Below are positions 9,211-18,531 of a stretch of DNA of 64,000 nucleotides, one piece after another; position 1 is the first letter of the stretch, and each line of letters starts with the position of its first letter. Location: assembly GCA_947492475.1 (NCBI GenBank), contig CANLNM010000001.1, positions 62,001 to 126,000 of the forward strand, in the 5' to 3' direction. The position numbers and the translations under genes were made by a program. The notes under the pieces were generated by a model. It saw only the letters and a program-made list of their open reading frames with translations, searched no databases and was not told the DNA's origin. The stretch is from an uncultured Paracoccaceae bacterium. Lineage in GTDB: Bacteria > Pseudomonadota > Alphaproteobacteria > Rhodobacterales > Rhodobacteraceae.

Positions 9211-10080
9211 CTAGTCTTGTGGCGACTGCATCTCAAGTGTTTGGGCGATCAAGTTTTCGAAATCCTCTGCGGATTTCACGCCAGACACGTCATTTGCGCA
9301 AAGTGTAATGCCCCATTTGGACATTTTTTCATAAAGGGGCTGGCGATGGGCAAGCGCACGCGCATAGGTCCAGCGGATAAAGGCATCTGGATCAACATCG
9401 CCTTCTTGTGCGTTGTTTTCGTTTAAATATTCCGACCACGATTTGGCCAAAAATTCCGGTTGATAGGCCATGGGTTTGGGCGCTTTGTCAAAACGGCGCA
9501 CCAATTCATCCGTGTGGGCATCTGACCCTTTGAGCCAGATCATCAAACAGTTCTGAGACAGGGCCGTCAGAATTTCATCATTCGGATCATCGGGATCAAC
9601 CCATTCGCAAATCGATCCGCCCGTGTCACAGATAAAATGGGGATAGCCATATAAGGATTGGCCGCGTTCAATGAAATGCCCCGTATCCAGCAGCGCGTTT
9701 TCTTCGGCATGTTGGAATTGGTTCTGACGTTTCAGATATTGGGCCATGGGCAATCCACCCCGATCAGGATCGCCGGGTTTGCCAAGATAAGAAGAGACGG
9801 GGGTCAGGTTATCAAACGTGATGTTGGACCCGATATAAATGGAATCCGACATCAGCAATTCACGCAGGAAGGGGACCTTCATCGCCTCTTTTTTGGCGTT
9901 GTCCGCGATCAATTCACCCATATAGCGCGTGCCGATGCGGTAATCGATCGAATAGTGAAACCAGTCGCCGCGCGCACGTAACAGATTGGAAAGATAAGTC
10001 TTTCCCAGGCCTGACATGCCAAAGAAAAGAACGCGTTTATGTGGGCTGGATCGCCATTCCTGAGCGGTATTGTAAATCAT
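9211..10080 (-). CDS. P-loop NTPase of unknown role
   Basis: 289 residues. A P-loop GMSGLGKTYLSNLL (about residues 21-34) follows a short N-terminus, and the size and layout resemble small kinase-like NTPases. Other notable segments are HYSIDYRIGTRYMGELI and FICDTGGSICEWVDPDDPND, the latter acidic and perhaps a metal or phosphate site. There is no membrane segment or signal. It lies 45 bases upstream of metA in the same direction, so coexpression is possible. I recognise it only as a conserved ATPase-like protein and assign no reaction. Confidence 0.75.
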   Translation of the reverse strand: MIYNTAQEWRSSPHKRVLFFGMSGLGKTYLSNLLRARGDWFHYSIDYRIGTRYMGELIADNAKKEAMKVPFLRELLMSDSIYIGSNITFDNLTPVSSYLGKPGDPDRGGLPMAQYLKRQNQFQHAEENALLDTGHFIERGQSLYGYPHFICDTGGSICEWVDPDDPNDEILTALSQNCLMIWLKGSDAHTDELVRRFDKAPKPMAYQPEFLAKSWSEYLNENNAQEGDVDPDAFIRWTYARALAHRQPLYEKMSKWGITLCANDVSGVKSAEDFENLIAQTLEMQSPQD

Positions 10081-10166
10081 GCAACGTGGGTAGCGTCGCG
10101 CGGCGATGCTTGCCAGCAGATTTTCGGGATTTGCAGTTATTTTGTTAAAAATGCGGCCTCAAAACC

Positions 10167-10196
10167 CAAAAAGCCCCGTCACATTGACAGGGCTTT
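10167..10196 (-). terminator. Intrinsic terminator of the FadL-like gene
   Basis: AAAGCCC (10170-10176) pairs with GGGCTTT (10190-10196), with an inner GTC/GAC pairing and a C-A mismatch. On the minus strand it ends in a run of five U. Confidence 0.8.
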
Positions 10197-10215
10197 GAGG
10201 TTGTATTGGTTTGGA

Positions 10216-11346
10216 TCAGAACGATGTGGTGAACTGTACCCCAAAGGCGCGCGCGGTGTTGTCGCGGAATTCTGCACCAGTGATACCATCCACAACAGGA
10301 TGTTCTGTGTCGCCATCACCCAGCCAGATGTGGCGCATGCCGGCGGTCACTTTGTATCCGTCACCCGTATATGTCGCGCCGATGCCAATGGCTTTTGAAC
10401 CATCTGTCGGGCCAAGGTTCCCAACGAATTCACCATCGCCTGCTTCGTAGGCATAGGTGATTGCACCCGACCAAGTGTCGTTAAACCGGCGACCTATACC
10501 GACATTGTAGGACACGACATCGTTGTCATAATCCTGCAAAGCTTCGCCATTGGCGGTGACATAACCAATCGGTTCAAAGGAAAACTGGGTCCATTTGGCG
10601 TATCGGATAGACCCAAACAGCAATGTGTCGGCGGCAATACCGGTCTGGAAATCCAGATTGATGGATTCAGGCGTGTCAAATTCGGTGGTTGAATCTGCAA
10701 ATCCAAGGGATGCGCCAGTTGCGGCGAGCAGGGTGGATTCACGCACATCCATTTCGTGGCCAACCTTGGAATTGTAGGTCAACGCAACACGCAATGCGAT
10801 GTCTGGTTTTTCGTAAGCGGCCCCAATCAGATAGCCCGTTCCGCTGGAACCGTCGCCATCCACATTATAAAGCGTCGTCGCTGAGCTGGGCAGGGTTACG
10901 TTGGCGTCAACTGTTTGATATCGCAGACCGCCATGAACCGAAAATCCGTTGCCCATTTCATAGCGCGCGACGGCGGTGAAGGCGGTTGAATTTACCTCTG
11001 CGGCACCACCGGTTGCGTAGTATCCCCCCGACGCATCCGCATAATCCACATTGGCGCCAAATGGCTGATCCATGATGATCGCCAGTGACAAATTGTCATT
11101 CAGTTCGTGTTTATAGGCCAGTGACAGCTGCGTATAACTGTCAGCCATATCACCAGACGCACCAGTTAAACCGGGCCCTGTGGCAACGCCAGATACCGTT
11201 GGATTGATGCTGCCCAATGACAATTGAAACGTGTTTCCGTCTTCAAAAATGATACCGACGCCTTGGCCAGAGCGGTCAAGTCCGCCGGCATGCGCCAGTG
11301 TTGTTGTCATCATTAATACGGCTGTTGCTTTTATGACCTTGTCCAT
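10216..11346 (-). CDS. OmpP1/FadL/TodX family outer-membrane porin
   Basis: 376 residues with a signal peptide (MDKVIKATAVLMMTTTLAHA, cleavage after AHA) followed by GGLDRSGQGVGIIFEDGN, as in FadL-family channels for hydrophobic molecules such as long-chain fatty acids. Amphipathic beta-strands run to a C-terminal phenylalanine (GVQFTTSF), the BAM recognition signal. The ATG at 11346 has AGGGAG upstream and starts the signal peptide cleanly; the longer form adds five residues. It is monocistronic with its own terminator. The substrate is not known. Confidence 0.9.
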   Translation of the reverse strand: MDKVIKATAVLMMTTTLAHAGGLDRSGQGVGIIFEDGNTFQLSLGSINPTVSGVATGPGLTGASGDMADSYTQLSLAYKHELNDNLSLAIIMDQPFGANVDYADASGGYYATGGAAEVNSTAFTAVARYEMGNGFSVHGGLRYQTVDANVTLPSSATTLYNVDGDGSSGTGYLIGAAYEKPDIALRVALTYNSKVGHEMDVRESTLLAATGASLGFADSTTEFDTPESINLDFQTGIAADTLLFGSIRYAKWTQFSFEPIGYVTANGEALQDYDNDVVSYNVGIGRRFNDTWSGAITYAYEAGDGEFVGNLGPTDGSKAIGIGATYTGDGYKVTAGMRHIWLGDGDTEHPVVDGITGAEFRDNTARAFGVQFTTSF

Positions 11347-11482
11347 TACGGCTCCCTGCAAGGTTATGTCCCATTGGCGAAATCTTGCCTGACGATAATG
11401 TTATCGGTCAATTCTTTACGCAACGTAAGCGAGTGGCAAGCACCGTAACGTCACAAAATTGCAATGTACTATACTGTTTGGT

Positions 11483-12334
11483 TCATTTGTTGCGCGAAAG
11501 ATTGAAGTAATTAGCGCCAAAAATAACCAAGCCACCGATAAACACCCAGATATCAATGGCTTCTTGATATAGCAACATGCCAACGATGGCGATCAGTGGC
11601 AATCGGGCAAAGTCAATCGGGGTGACGATACTGGCCGGGGCCAAGCTAAGTGCGTTTGTAAGGCAGAGATGCGCCGTGATCCCGGTGACGGCGATCAATA
11701 CAACCCAAGGGGTGGCAGACAGCGATGGCATAATGATCGTTCCATCATAACCAGCGGTGATCAGCCCAAACCCAACTTGAAACACCGTCAGGTAAAACAA
11801 AATCCGAATGATCGGTTCCGTACGGGTCAGGCGGCGTGTGGTCAGAGCTGTAATCCCAAAGGCAATCGCGCATAACGCGGCGGGCAACAATCCGGGGGAC
11901 AGATTGGTGACATCCGGGCGCGCAACGATCAGTATGCCGACAAAGCCAAGCGCAGCTGAAATCAGTCCGGTTTGGGTGATTTTTTCACGCAAGATGATCG
12001 GCGCGAGCAAAATCGCCCAGATGGGGGTGGTGAATTCAAGAGCAAATACTTGGGCCAGTGGGGCCACGGCAACCGCATAAAGCCACAGGTTTTGCCCGGT
12101 GAAATGCGCCAGATTACGGGTAAAGTGCAGGCCGGGATGGTGCAGGGCCAGCCGGTGGATTTGCCCGGTAAGTGCCGCAAAAGACACCACAATCAGAAAC
12201 CCGATCATCGACCGGAACAACATGATTTCAAATGTATCCAGTTCCGCGCTGACATTGCGCCCGGCGATGGCCATCGCTGAAAAAGACAGGATCGAGCCGA
12301 TCATCCAAAAGGCAGCCCGTGCCGTTGGGGTCAT
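11483..12334 (-). CDS. EamA/RhaT family (DMT) transporter
   Basis: A 283-residue inner-membrane protein with about ten hydrophobic segments in two EamA repeats, e.g. LWLYAVAVAPLAQVFALEFTTPIWA and LIAVTGITAHLCLTNALSLAPASIVTPIDF. Such carriers export or import metabolites; the substrate is unknown. The start codon abuts the stop of the preceding quinol-monooxygenase-like gene (12335), so the two are likely cotranscribed. Confidence 0.9.
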   Translation of the reverse strand: MTPTARAAFWMIGSILSFSAMAIAGRNVSAELDTFEIMLFRSMIGFLIVVSFAALTGQIHRLALHHPGLHFTRNLAHFTGQNLWLYAVAVAPLAQVFALEFTTPIWAILLAPIILREKITQTGLISAALGFVGILIVARPDVTNLSPGLLPAALCAIAFGITALTTRRLTRTEPIIRILFYLTVFQVGFGLITAGYDGTIIMPSLSATPWVVLIAVTGITAHLCLTNALSLAPASIVTPIDFARLPLIAIVGMLLYQEAIDIWVFIGGLVIFGANYFNLSRNK

Positions 12335-12613
12335 TTAGTCCAGCCCGGTGAGCGTGTAGTCGCGTTCAATTCCCGCGCTGATCCGCCCCCAATCAGAGGC
12401 TTTGACCCGCGTCTGATGCGCGGCAAAACTGTCCGCATCTGTAAATTCCTCGGCGACGTCAAAACGGCCGGGAATATCTGGGTTTTCGTCCACATTAAAC
12501 GAAATACAGCCCGGTTCCTGTCGGGTTAGGCGAATATGATCAACCAGCGCCGCACGGATGTCATTCAGGCGGTCCTGAGGAACCAAAATATAACCATTAA
12601 GATGAACAGACAT
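12335..12613 (-). CDS. Antibiotic biosynthesis monooxygenase (ABM) domain protein
   Basis: A 92-residue dimeric alpha-beta barrel protein of the ABM/YgiN type: MSVHLNGYILVPQDRLNDIR, then EPGCISFNVDENPDIPGRFDVAEEFTDADSFAAHQ. Members are quinol monooxygenases or heme-degrading enzymes, but many have no known role. The frame is open upstream to 12814 inside guaA; the ATG at 12613 gives the normal domain start. It lies between guaA and an EamA transporter. Confidence 0.85.
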   Translation of the reverse strand: MSVHLNGYILVPQDRLNDIRAALVDHIRLTRQEPGCISFNVDENPDIPGRFDVAEEFTDADSFAAHQTRVKASDWGRISAGIERDYTLTGLD

Positions 12614-12659
12614 AATCGCCCTCAAACTGCAGAATGTTACCAGCACATCACCAAGAAAT

Positions 12660-12696
12660 AACCCGGATTGCAAGCAACCCGGGTTTGATTTTTTAC
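12660..12696. terminator. Hairpin after guaA
   Basis: AACCCGG (12660-12666) pairs with CCGGGTT (12679-12685). It is followed by TGATTTTTT on the plus strand and ATTTCTT on the minus strand. It sits 20 bases past the guaA stop and upstream of the ABM gene. Confidence 0.65.
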
Positions 12697-12704
12697 CTAA
12701 ACCA

Positions 12705-14264
12705 TCATTCCCATTCGATTGTCCCCGGAGGTTTCGACGTAATGTCATAGGTACAGCGATTGATACCTTTGACTTCGTTGATGATCCGGGTGGCGGTTTC
12801 GCCAAGGAATTCATGGGTAAACGGATAATAATCGGCCGTCATCCCGTCCACGGATGTCACGGCACGCAAAGCGCAGGCAAAATCATAGGTGCGGCCATCG
12901 CCCATCACGCCAACGGTGCGCACAGGCAAAATCGCGACAAAGGCCTGCCAGATTTCATCATATAGCCCGTGTTTGCGGATCTGATCGATGTAAACCGCGT
13001 CGGCTTCGCGCAGGATTTCCAGCTTTTCGCGGGTGATTTCACCGGGACAACGAATGGCCAAACCGGGCCCGGGGAAGGGGTGCCGCCCGATAAAGCTTTG
13101 GGGCAGGCCCAGTTCAAGCCCCAAGGCGCGCACTTCGTCTTTGAACAATTCACGCAGAGGTTCGACCAGTTTCAGGCCCATCTTTTCAGGTAGGCCGCCC
13201 ACATTATGGTGCGACTTGATTGTCACGGATGGTCCGCCGCTGAACGACACGCTTTCGATCACATCGGGGTATAAGGTGCCTTGGGCCAGAAATTCAGCGC
13301 CCTCAATGGTGTCCGCATGTTTCTGGAACACATCAATAAACAGCTTGCCGATGATTTTACGTTTGGTTTCCGGATCGGACTGACCGTCCAATTCGCCTAG
13401 GAACAGATCGCTTTCATCGGCATGGATCAGTTTGATGTTGTAATTGTCGCGGAACATCGCAACCACTTCGGTGGCTTCGTCTTTGCGCAGCAATCCATGA
13501 TCGACAAACACACATGTCAGCTGATCCCCAATCGCTTCGTGCAAAAGGATCGCAGTGACCGAACTATCAACGCCACCGGACAGACCACAGATTACCTGTT
13601 TATCGCCAACTTGTTCGCGGATTTTCGCTATCATTTCCTGACGATAGGCGCCCATCGTCCAATCGCCCGTGAAACCGGCCAATTTGACAAAGTTCTCATA
13701 AAGCTTGGCACCGTTCGGGGTGTGATGCACCTCGGGGTGGAATTGCACCGCATAAAAATGCCGGTTCACATCGGCGGTGATGGCAAAGGGCGCATTGGGT
13801 GAGGTTCCATAAACCTCAAATCCCGGCGCGATTTCACTGACGTGATCGCCATGGCTCATCCAGACCTGTTCATTGCCATCAGCAAACCAACCATCCAGAA
13901 TGTCCAATTTGTTGGCCGGTGTCACAAAGGCGCGGCCGAATTCGGCAGTGCCATGGCCGCTTTCGACCTTGCCACCCAATTGGGTCATCATCGTTTGTTG
14001 GCCGTAACAAATGCCCAGAATTGGCACGCCGTAATCAAATATTTCTTGCGGCGCGCGTGGGCTGCCGTCGCGTGTCACGCTGTCAGGCCCCCCCGACAGG
14101 ATCACCGCCCGGGGCGCCATTTCGCGCACTTTGTCCATGGTTACGGACTGATAGGGGTGAATTTCACAATAGACATTCAGTTCACGCAAACGACGCGCAA
14201 TCAGCTGCGTTACTTGGCTACCAAAGTCGATAATCAGGAGGCGGTCATGGGAAATATCTGTCAT
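12705..14264 (-). CDS. guaA: GMP synthase (glutamine-hydrolysing)
   Basis: 519 residues, converting XMP to GMP. The class I glutamine amidotransferase domain has Cys86 (GICYGQQ) and FHPEVHHT; the ATP pyrophosphatase domain has [10 protein letters not shown]; and the C-terminal dimerisation domain ends PPGTIEWE. A longer frame begins at 14309, but [20 protein letters not shown] at 14264 is the family start. It is divergent from the Lin0512 gene pair. Confidence 0.97.
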   Translation of the reverse strand: MTDISHDRLLIIDFGSQVTQLIARRLRELNVYCEIHPYQSVTMDKVREMAPRAVILSGGPDSVTRDGSPRAPQEIFDYGVPILGICYGQQTMMTQLGGKVESGHGTAEFGRAFVTPANKLDILDGWFADGNEQVWMSHGDHVSEIAPGFEVYGTSPNAPFAITADVNRHFYAVQFHPEVHHTPNGAKLYENFVKLAGFTGDWTMGAYRQEMIAKIREQVGDKQVICGLSGGVDSSVTAILLHEAIGDQLTCVFVDHGLLRKDEATEVVAMFRDNYNIKLIHADESDLFLGELDGQSDPETKRKIIGKLFIDVFQKHADTIEGAEFLAQGTLYPDVIESVSFSGGPSVTIKSHHNVGGLPEKMGLKLVEPLRELFKDEVRALGLELGLPQSFIGRHPFPGPGLAIRCPGEITREKLEILREADAVYIDQIRKHGLYDEIWQAFVAILPVRTVGVMGDGRTYDFACALRAVTSVDGMTADYYPFTHEFLGETATRIINEVKGINRCTYDITSKPPGTIEWE

Positions 14265-14387
14265 GTCGACGCAATAATGAATCCCCGTCAAAGTCGCAAG
14301 ATGCGACATCGTTTATTGGGACGGTGATCTTGCTTGGAATCCATGAAGGCAGCGCCTATTGCTGATCATGTTTCTGGAGGGAAGAGT

Positions 14388-14735
14388 TTGGAAAACTTAT
14401 TAACAGAATTTGGCATGGGCACGTCGCTGCGCCGTGGCGATTATACTGAGGCCGCAAAACGGGCGCTGCAAAATGCGCTATGGCATAATTCAATCAACCT
14501 GGCCGAATTGTTTGGCTTTCCCAAAACCGCCATGCAGATCCGCGTCGAAATCGGGGTGCAGCACCCAGACAAGGTGGATATTTCTGCGTTAGGCGACATT
14601 TTCCCCTATGGGCAGACCGATTTTCATGTCGTGCAGGGGGGATTGGACATTCCGCGCCCCGAAGGCACTGGAAACCCGACCATTATTGCCAATGTGGCCT
14701 TGTCAGTGTCCTTTGATATGGAGCGTGCAGAATGA
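14388..14735 (+). CDS. Lin0512 family protein, first of pair
   Basis: About 115 residues of the Lin0512 family (conserved, unknown function). The diagnostic N-terminal motif reads FGMGTSLRRGDYTEAAKRAL. TTG at 14388 has a GGAGG ribosome site seven bases upstream and puts the motif at the usual distance from the N-terminus; the alternative ATG at 14343 adds 15 residues and has no visible ribosome site. The stop overlaps the next gene's start (ATGA). The family motif suggests a small folded domain; the tandem unequal copies suggest a heteromer. Confidence 0.8.
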   Translation: MENLLTEFGMGTSLRRGDYTEAAKRALQNALWHNSINLAELFGFPKTAMQIRVEIGVQHPDKVDISALGDIFPYGQTDFHVVQGGLDIPRPEGTGNPTIIANVALSVSFDMERAE

Positions 14736-15106
14736 CAGATCAAAGCACAAATCACGGCCGATTGATCATCGCGATGGGAATGGGCACCTGTTTGTTAGGG
14801 CGCGACAATTACACCAAGGCAGCGCTGCACGCGATTGAGGATGCCCACCAACATTCAAAATTGTCGATTTTGAAACGGTTAAACATCGCACCCAAGGATA
14901 TTCGCGTGAAAATTACCGTTGGCGTGCAACAGCCAGACAATGTCGTCGCTTCTGAATTTCATTCACAATTGTCCGATCAGCCCGAAATCCATGTGGTCAA
15001 AGGCGGCTTGAACGTCACAGACCCAGAAACCGGCGCCCCTATGATTGTTGCTTCTGCTGCGGTTGAGGTGTTTTTGCCCCAACAAGACGGCTGGACGTTA
15101 CGTTAA
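14732..15106 (+). CDS. Lin0512 family protein, second of pair
   Basis: 124 residues, paralogous to the preceding protein: LIIAMGMGTCLLGRDNYTKAALHAIEDA matches its N-terminal motif, and VGVQQPDNV plus EIHVVKGGLNVTDPETGAPMIVASAAVEV match VGVQHPDKV and DFHVVQGGLDIPRPEGTGNPTIIANVALSV of its partner. Translational coupling by a 4-base overlap points to a 1:1 complex. An MttB-like methyltransferase gene begins 141 bases downstream on the same strand. Function unknown. Confidence 0.82.
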   Translation: MTDQSTNHGRLIIAMGMGTCLLGRDNYTKAALHAIEDAHQHSKLSILKRLNIAPKDIRVKITVGVQQPDNVVASEFHSQLSDQPEIHVVKGGLNVTDPETGAPMIVASAAVEVFLPQQDGWTLR

Positions 15107-15247
15107 GCCCGGTCACGTTTTCCGCATATGTCGCTTTTTCGCCAGAATGGCCGTATCTCGTGCGATTTTGGCGAATTTCACCGATAAACAACGATCCAAG
15201 ATGCACAATAATTCAATCAGAGCATCAAGCGGATCAAGGAAGACAAC

Positions 15248-16792
15248 ATGGGCGAAGCGGTTAGAACACGCAGAACACGCGGCGGCGGCGGTGCTGCACG
15301 ACGTGCCGAACGCACCACATTAAAGATCGAAACGGCCAAGGTGATCAAACGCGAGATTCCGAATTTGGATATTCTCAGCGACGAAGCCTTGGATATTATC
15401 GAATATAATGCCGACACAGTGTTAGAAGAAGTCGGGGTCAACTTTGTTGAAAACCCCGAAGCCCTAAAGCGTTGGAAAGAGGCCGGTGCAACCATTGTGG
15501 GTGAACGTGTGCATATTCCGCGCGGAATGGCGCGTGAATTGTGCAAAACCGCCCCCAGTTCGTTTGTGCAACATGCGCGCAATCCAGAAAAATCCGTTGA
15601 AATCGGGGGCAATAACCTTGTTCTGGCACCGGTTTACGGCCCGCCTTTTGTTCGGGATGCAGACGGTGGTCGCCGCTACGCAACTTTGGCTGATTTCCAG
15701 AAATTCGTCAAACTGACCTATATGTCGAAATACCTGCATCATTCCGGGGGCACGGTTTGTGAACCTACGGATGTGCCTGTAAATAAACGACATTTGGATA
15801 TGTTGCTGGCGCATATGACATTGTCTGACAAACCTTTTATGGGGTCTGTCACCGAACCCAGCCGCGCCCAAGACAGCGTTGAAATGTGCGAAATCCTGTT
15901 TGGCAAAGATTTTGTTCAAAACAACACGGTGATGACATCGCTGATCAATGCCAATTCGCCTCTGACATTTGACAATGTCATGATGGGCGCGCTTGAAGTG
16001 TTTGCCGCAAATAACCAAGCCTGCATCGTGTCGCCGTTCATTGTTGGCGGGGCCATGGCGCCTGTGTCGATTGTTGGGACTTTGACGCAGGTTCTGGCCG
16101 AAGTGATGGCCGGCGTGGCCTATTCACAGCTGGTTCGCCCCGGTGCGCCGGTGATTTTCGGAACCTTTGTCACATCGATCGACATGAATTCAGGCGCGCC
16201 GACATTTGGCACGCCAGAAGCGTCCAAAATCACCCATGGGGCAGGGCAGTTGGCACGGCGCATGGGCTTGCCTTATCGCTCCGCCGGAAGCTTTAACGGA
16301 TCCAAAATCCCAGACGCACAAGCCGCTTATGAAACGGCCAATTCCTTAAACGCGGGGTTGACCTCGGGCGTGAACTTTATGTTGCATTCCGCCGGTTGGC
16401 TTGAGGGTGGATTGGTTGCGGACTTTGAAAAATTCGTCATGGATGCAGACCAGTTAGGGGTTCTGCACGGATTGGCCAAAGGCGTGGATATCAGCGAAAA
16501 TGGCCAGGCGATGGATGCCATTCGCGAAGTCGGACCCGGCGGGCATTATCTGGGATGTGATCACACGCAGGCCAATTACAAAGACGCGTTTTGGCGGTCT
16601 GACCTGTTGGATTACAAACCATTTGAAACCTGGGAAGACGAAGGCGCCCGTGATACGCGCACCCTGGCATCTGTCCGTGTTCAAAAACTGATCGATGGCT
16701 ATCAGCAGCCTCCGCTGGACCCAGAGATTCTGCGGCAACTGAATGAATATGTCGCCGCCAAGAAAGCCTCTATGCCGGATGCGTTCAACTAG
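15248..16792 (+). CDS. Trimethylamine methyltransferase (MttB) family protein
   Basis: 514 residues in one uninterrupted frame, so it is a non-pyrrolysine MttB homologue; no in-frame UAG is present. Non-pyrrolysine relatives act on quaternary amines such as glycine betaine, proline betaine or carnitine with a corrinoid protein, but no corrinoid-protein gene is next to it. The N-terminus is Arg/Gly-rich (RTRRTRGGGGAARRAER), a feature shared with the second MttB protein at 46897-48453. Core segments include APVYGPPFVRDADGGRRY and GAPTFGTPEASK. Quaternary-amine demethylation is inferred from family membership only. Confidence 0.9.
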   Translation: MGEAVRTRRTRGGGGAARRAERTTLKIETAKVIKREIPNLDILSDEALDIIEYNADTVLEEVGVNFVENPEALKRWKEAGATIVGERVHIPRGMARELCKTAPSSFVQHARNPEKSVEIGGNNLVLAPVYGPPFVRDADGGRRYATLADFQKFVKLTYMSKYLHHSGGTVCEPTDVPVNKRHLDMLLAHMTLSDKPFMGSVTEPSRAQDSVEMCEILFGKDFVQNNTVMTSLINANSPLTFDNVMMGALEVFAANNQACIVSPFIVGGAMAPVSIVGTLTQVLAEVMAGVAYSQLVRPGAPVIFGTFVTSIDMNSGAPTFGTPEASKITHGAGQLARRMGLPYRSAGSFNGSKIPDAQAAYETANSLNAGLTSGVNFMLHSAGWLEGGLVADFEKFVMDADQLGVLHGLAKGVDISENGQAMDAIREVGPGGHYLGCDHTQANYKDAFWRSDLLDYKPFETWEDEGARDTRTLASVRVQKLIDGYQQPPLDPEILRQLNEYVAAKKASMPDAFN

Positions 16793-16820
16793 GCGGACAC
16801 ATCCGCTGGCCTAGATCGGA

Positions 16821-17111
16821 TCAGCTGCGCGTTGTGGCGCGCAGCACCCGCGCTTCGCCCATCAACGCGATCAAAACCTCAACGTGATGCGCAATGGAAT
16901 ATTCCGCCATCTTTGCTTTGCGCTGATCCTCATGGTCCGCTTCGATTTCCAGCAATTTGAGGATCGCCGCCCCAGAGCGCGGCAGTGATTCGCGTTTTAG
17001 AATGCGGCTGAGATGCTGTTCACGTACGTAATCATCAATTCCAAACCGAGCGGCGCGTACCAAGAGTTTTGGACGGCGCAGTGCGTTGATCATTCCGATT
17101 AAGTCTTGCAT
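16821..17111 (-). CDS. DUF6477 family protein
   Basis: A 96-residue protein beginning MQDLIGMINALRRPKLLVRAAR. The pattern (LRRPKLLVRAARFG, ILKRESLPRSGAAILKLLEIE, HHVEVLIALMGEARVLRA) is the one I associate with the Rhodobacteraceae DUF6477 family. It is soluble, basic and helix-rich. It is divergent from the DUF6456 gene across 239 bases. Role unknown. Confidence 0.75.
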   Translation of the reverse strand: MQDLIGMINALRRPKLLVRAARFGIDDYVREQHLSRILKRESLPRSGAAILKLLEIEADHEDQRKAKMAEYSIAHHVEVLIALMGEARVLRATTRS

Positions 17112-17350
17112 GGTTTTGCCCCTTCAATGTGTCGATGAAGCCACCATAAAACAACTAGAACGTGTGTTGCGTGATGTGGATAAGTTAAGAACGCACGCTT
17201 TATCCCTGTTTATACTTTCTAAACCAAGATGGCATTAATGAGGCAAATTAAAACTTAAGTAACCAATGCAACCATAGCGTTAGCACGACGTTTACCTTGG
17301 CGACCTGCCATTTCACCCGTCCAAGCGAGCCTGTGGAAAAAGGAAATGCG
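17112..17350. promoter_or_regulatory. Divergent promoter region, with CtrA-like site
   Basis: 239 bases between the DUF6477 and DUF6456 genes, A+T-rich in the middle. At 17248-17263 it reads TTAA-N7-GTAAC, one mismatch from the CtrA box TTAA-N7-TTAAC. Further TTAA tetramers lie at 17235-17238 and 17255-17258. Confidence 0.35.
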
Positions 17351-18481
17351 ATGAACGGACCCAATCAGAGTGCCGTGAACTTGTCAGCCTTACCCGGTTG
17401 GGTCCCTGTGGCTGCCCGCAACTACCTTGTGCATACGGAATGTGGTCTGCCTATTCGCGCGCTTGCCCGAACAGAAGATTGCCACGCCTCTACGATTTTG
17501 CGGCAGGTGCGCCGATACGAAAGCCGGCGCGATGATCCGCTTGTTGATGGGGCGCTGCGCCGATTGTCGCGCATGTTGCCTGATCGAAGCCAACAAAACG
17601 ATAACGAGGAGACGCGGTCGGTGACCATGCATACAGGCGTGATTGAAAGCGAAACCCCAAGTGCTGAAACACTGGAAATGGAAGGCAGCCGCATCCTGCG
17701 TCGGCTTTGTGAAGCGGGGGCCGTTTTGGCGGTTGCACGTGACATGGACAAAGCGGTGGTAGTGCGGGACGGCGTCGATGGCGCAACCAGCCGCACGGCC
17801 GTTGTTGATCAACCGATCGCCCAGGCAATGGCCCTAAAGGATTGGATCACATGTGATGATCCAACGGCGCGCATTGCGCGATATCACATCACAACGGCCG
17901 GTCGTTCCGCGCTAAAGGAATTGCTGGCCTCACAGGAAAACCGTGCCAATGGCATGGGGGATGCTGCGGTGTCCGGGCTGGGGAACAGTGGTGCAGCGGG
18001 CCGGGATTGCGCCGACAATTCAGAGGTGCATCGCATTCGGGTCAATATGGCCGAAAGCCCTCTAATTGGGTTGTCGCGTCGGCGTGACAAGGATGGAAAA
18101 CCATTTCTTTCCCGTGATTTAGTTGCCGCCGGTGAACGTCTAAGAGAAGATTTTGAACTGGCTCAGATGGGACCAAAAGTGGCGCAGGACTGGGACAGCT
18201 TTTTGATCGGGGCTGGTGGTGACTCTGCTGGATCAGGCGGACATTCCGAAGGCAGTTCAGCCAGCGCTGCCAAAGATCGCGTTGGCGCTGCCCTGTCCGA
18301 TTTGGGACCCGGGCTTGGGGATGTGGCGCTGCGGTGCTGCTGTTTCCTAGAGGGCATGGAGCAAACAGAAAAACGCATGGGGTGGTCCGCGCGTTCGGGC
18401 AAAATTGTTTTGCGCATCGCGCTTCAAAGATTGAAACGACACTATGATGAGCTGGGCCAATTCGCGCCGCGAATTGGATAA
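17351..18481 (+). CDS. DUF6456 domain protein with N-terminal helix-turn-helix
   Basis: 376 residues. The N-terminal part has a helix-turn-helix-like segment (LARTEDCHASTILRQVRRYESRR, about 36-58). The C-terminal DUF6456 region begins at AESPLIGLSRRRDKDGKPFLS and includes DLVAAGERLREDFELAQMGPKV, with a Gly/Ser-rich linker inside it (GAGGDSAGSGGHSEGSSASA), then GLGDVALRCCCFLEGME. It is probably a DNA-binding regulator of the Rhodobacteraceae. The ATG at 17351 has AGGAAA upstream; a TTG at 17297 is less likely. A near-consensus CtrA site lies upstream. Confidence 0.75.
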   Translation: MNGPNQSAVNLSALPGWVPVAARNYLVHTECGLPIRALARTEDCHASTILRQVRRYESRRDDPLVDGALRRLSRMLPDRSQQNDNEETRSVTMHTGVIESETPSAETLEMEGSRILRRLCEAGAVLAVARDMDKAVVVRDGVDGATSRTAVVDQPIAQAMALKDWITCDDPTARIARYHITTAGRSALKELLASQENRANGMGDAAVSGLGNSGAAGRDCADNSEVHRIRVNMAESPLIGLSRRRDKDGKPFLSRDLVAAGERLREDFELAQMGPKVAQDWDSFLIGAGGDSAGSGGHSEGSSASAAKDRVGAALSDLGPGLGDVALRCCCFLEGMEQTEKRMGWSARSGKIVLRIALQRLKRHYDELGQFAPRIG

Positions 18482-18496
18482 GTCACAGAACGTATC

Positions 18497-18531
18497 GGCC
18501 CGGTTGTTCCCCACAACCGGGCCATTTTTTT
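18497..18531 (+). terminator. Intrinsic terminator of the DUF6456 gene
   Basis: Perfect 11-bp stem GGCCCGGTTGT (18497-18507), loop TCCCC, ACAACCGGGCC (18513-18523), then A and seven T. It overlaps the stop codon of the convergent catalase gene. Confidence 0.94.

Noticed and set aside
15248..16792. Pyrrolysine-containing MttB
   Set aside because: The frame is full length with no in-frame UAG, so it is a non-pyrrolysine homologue.
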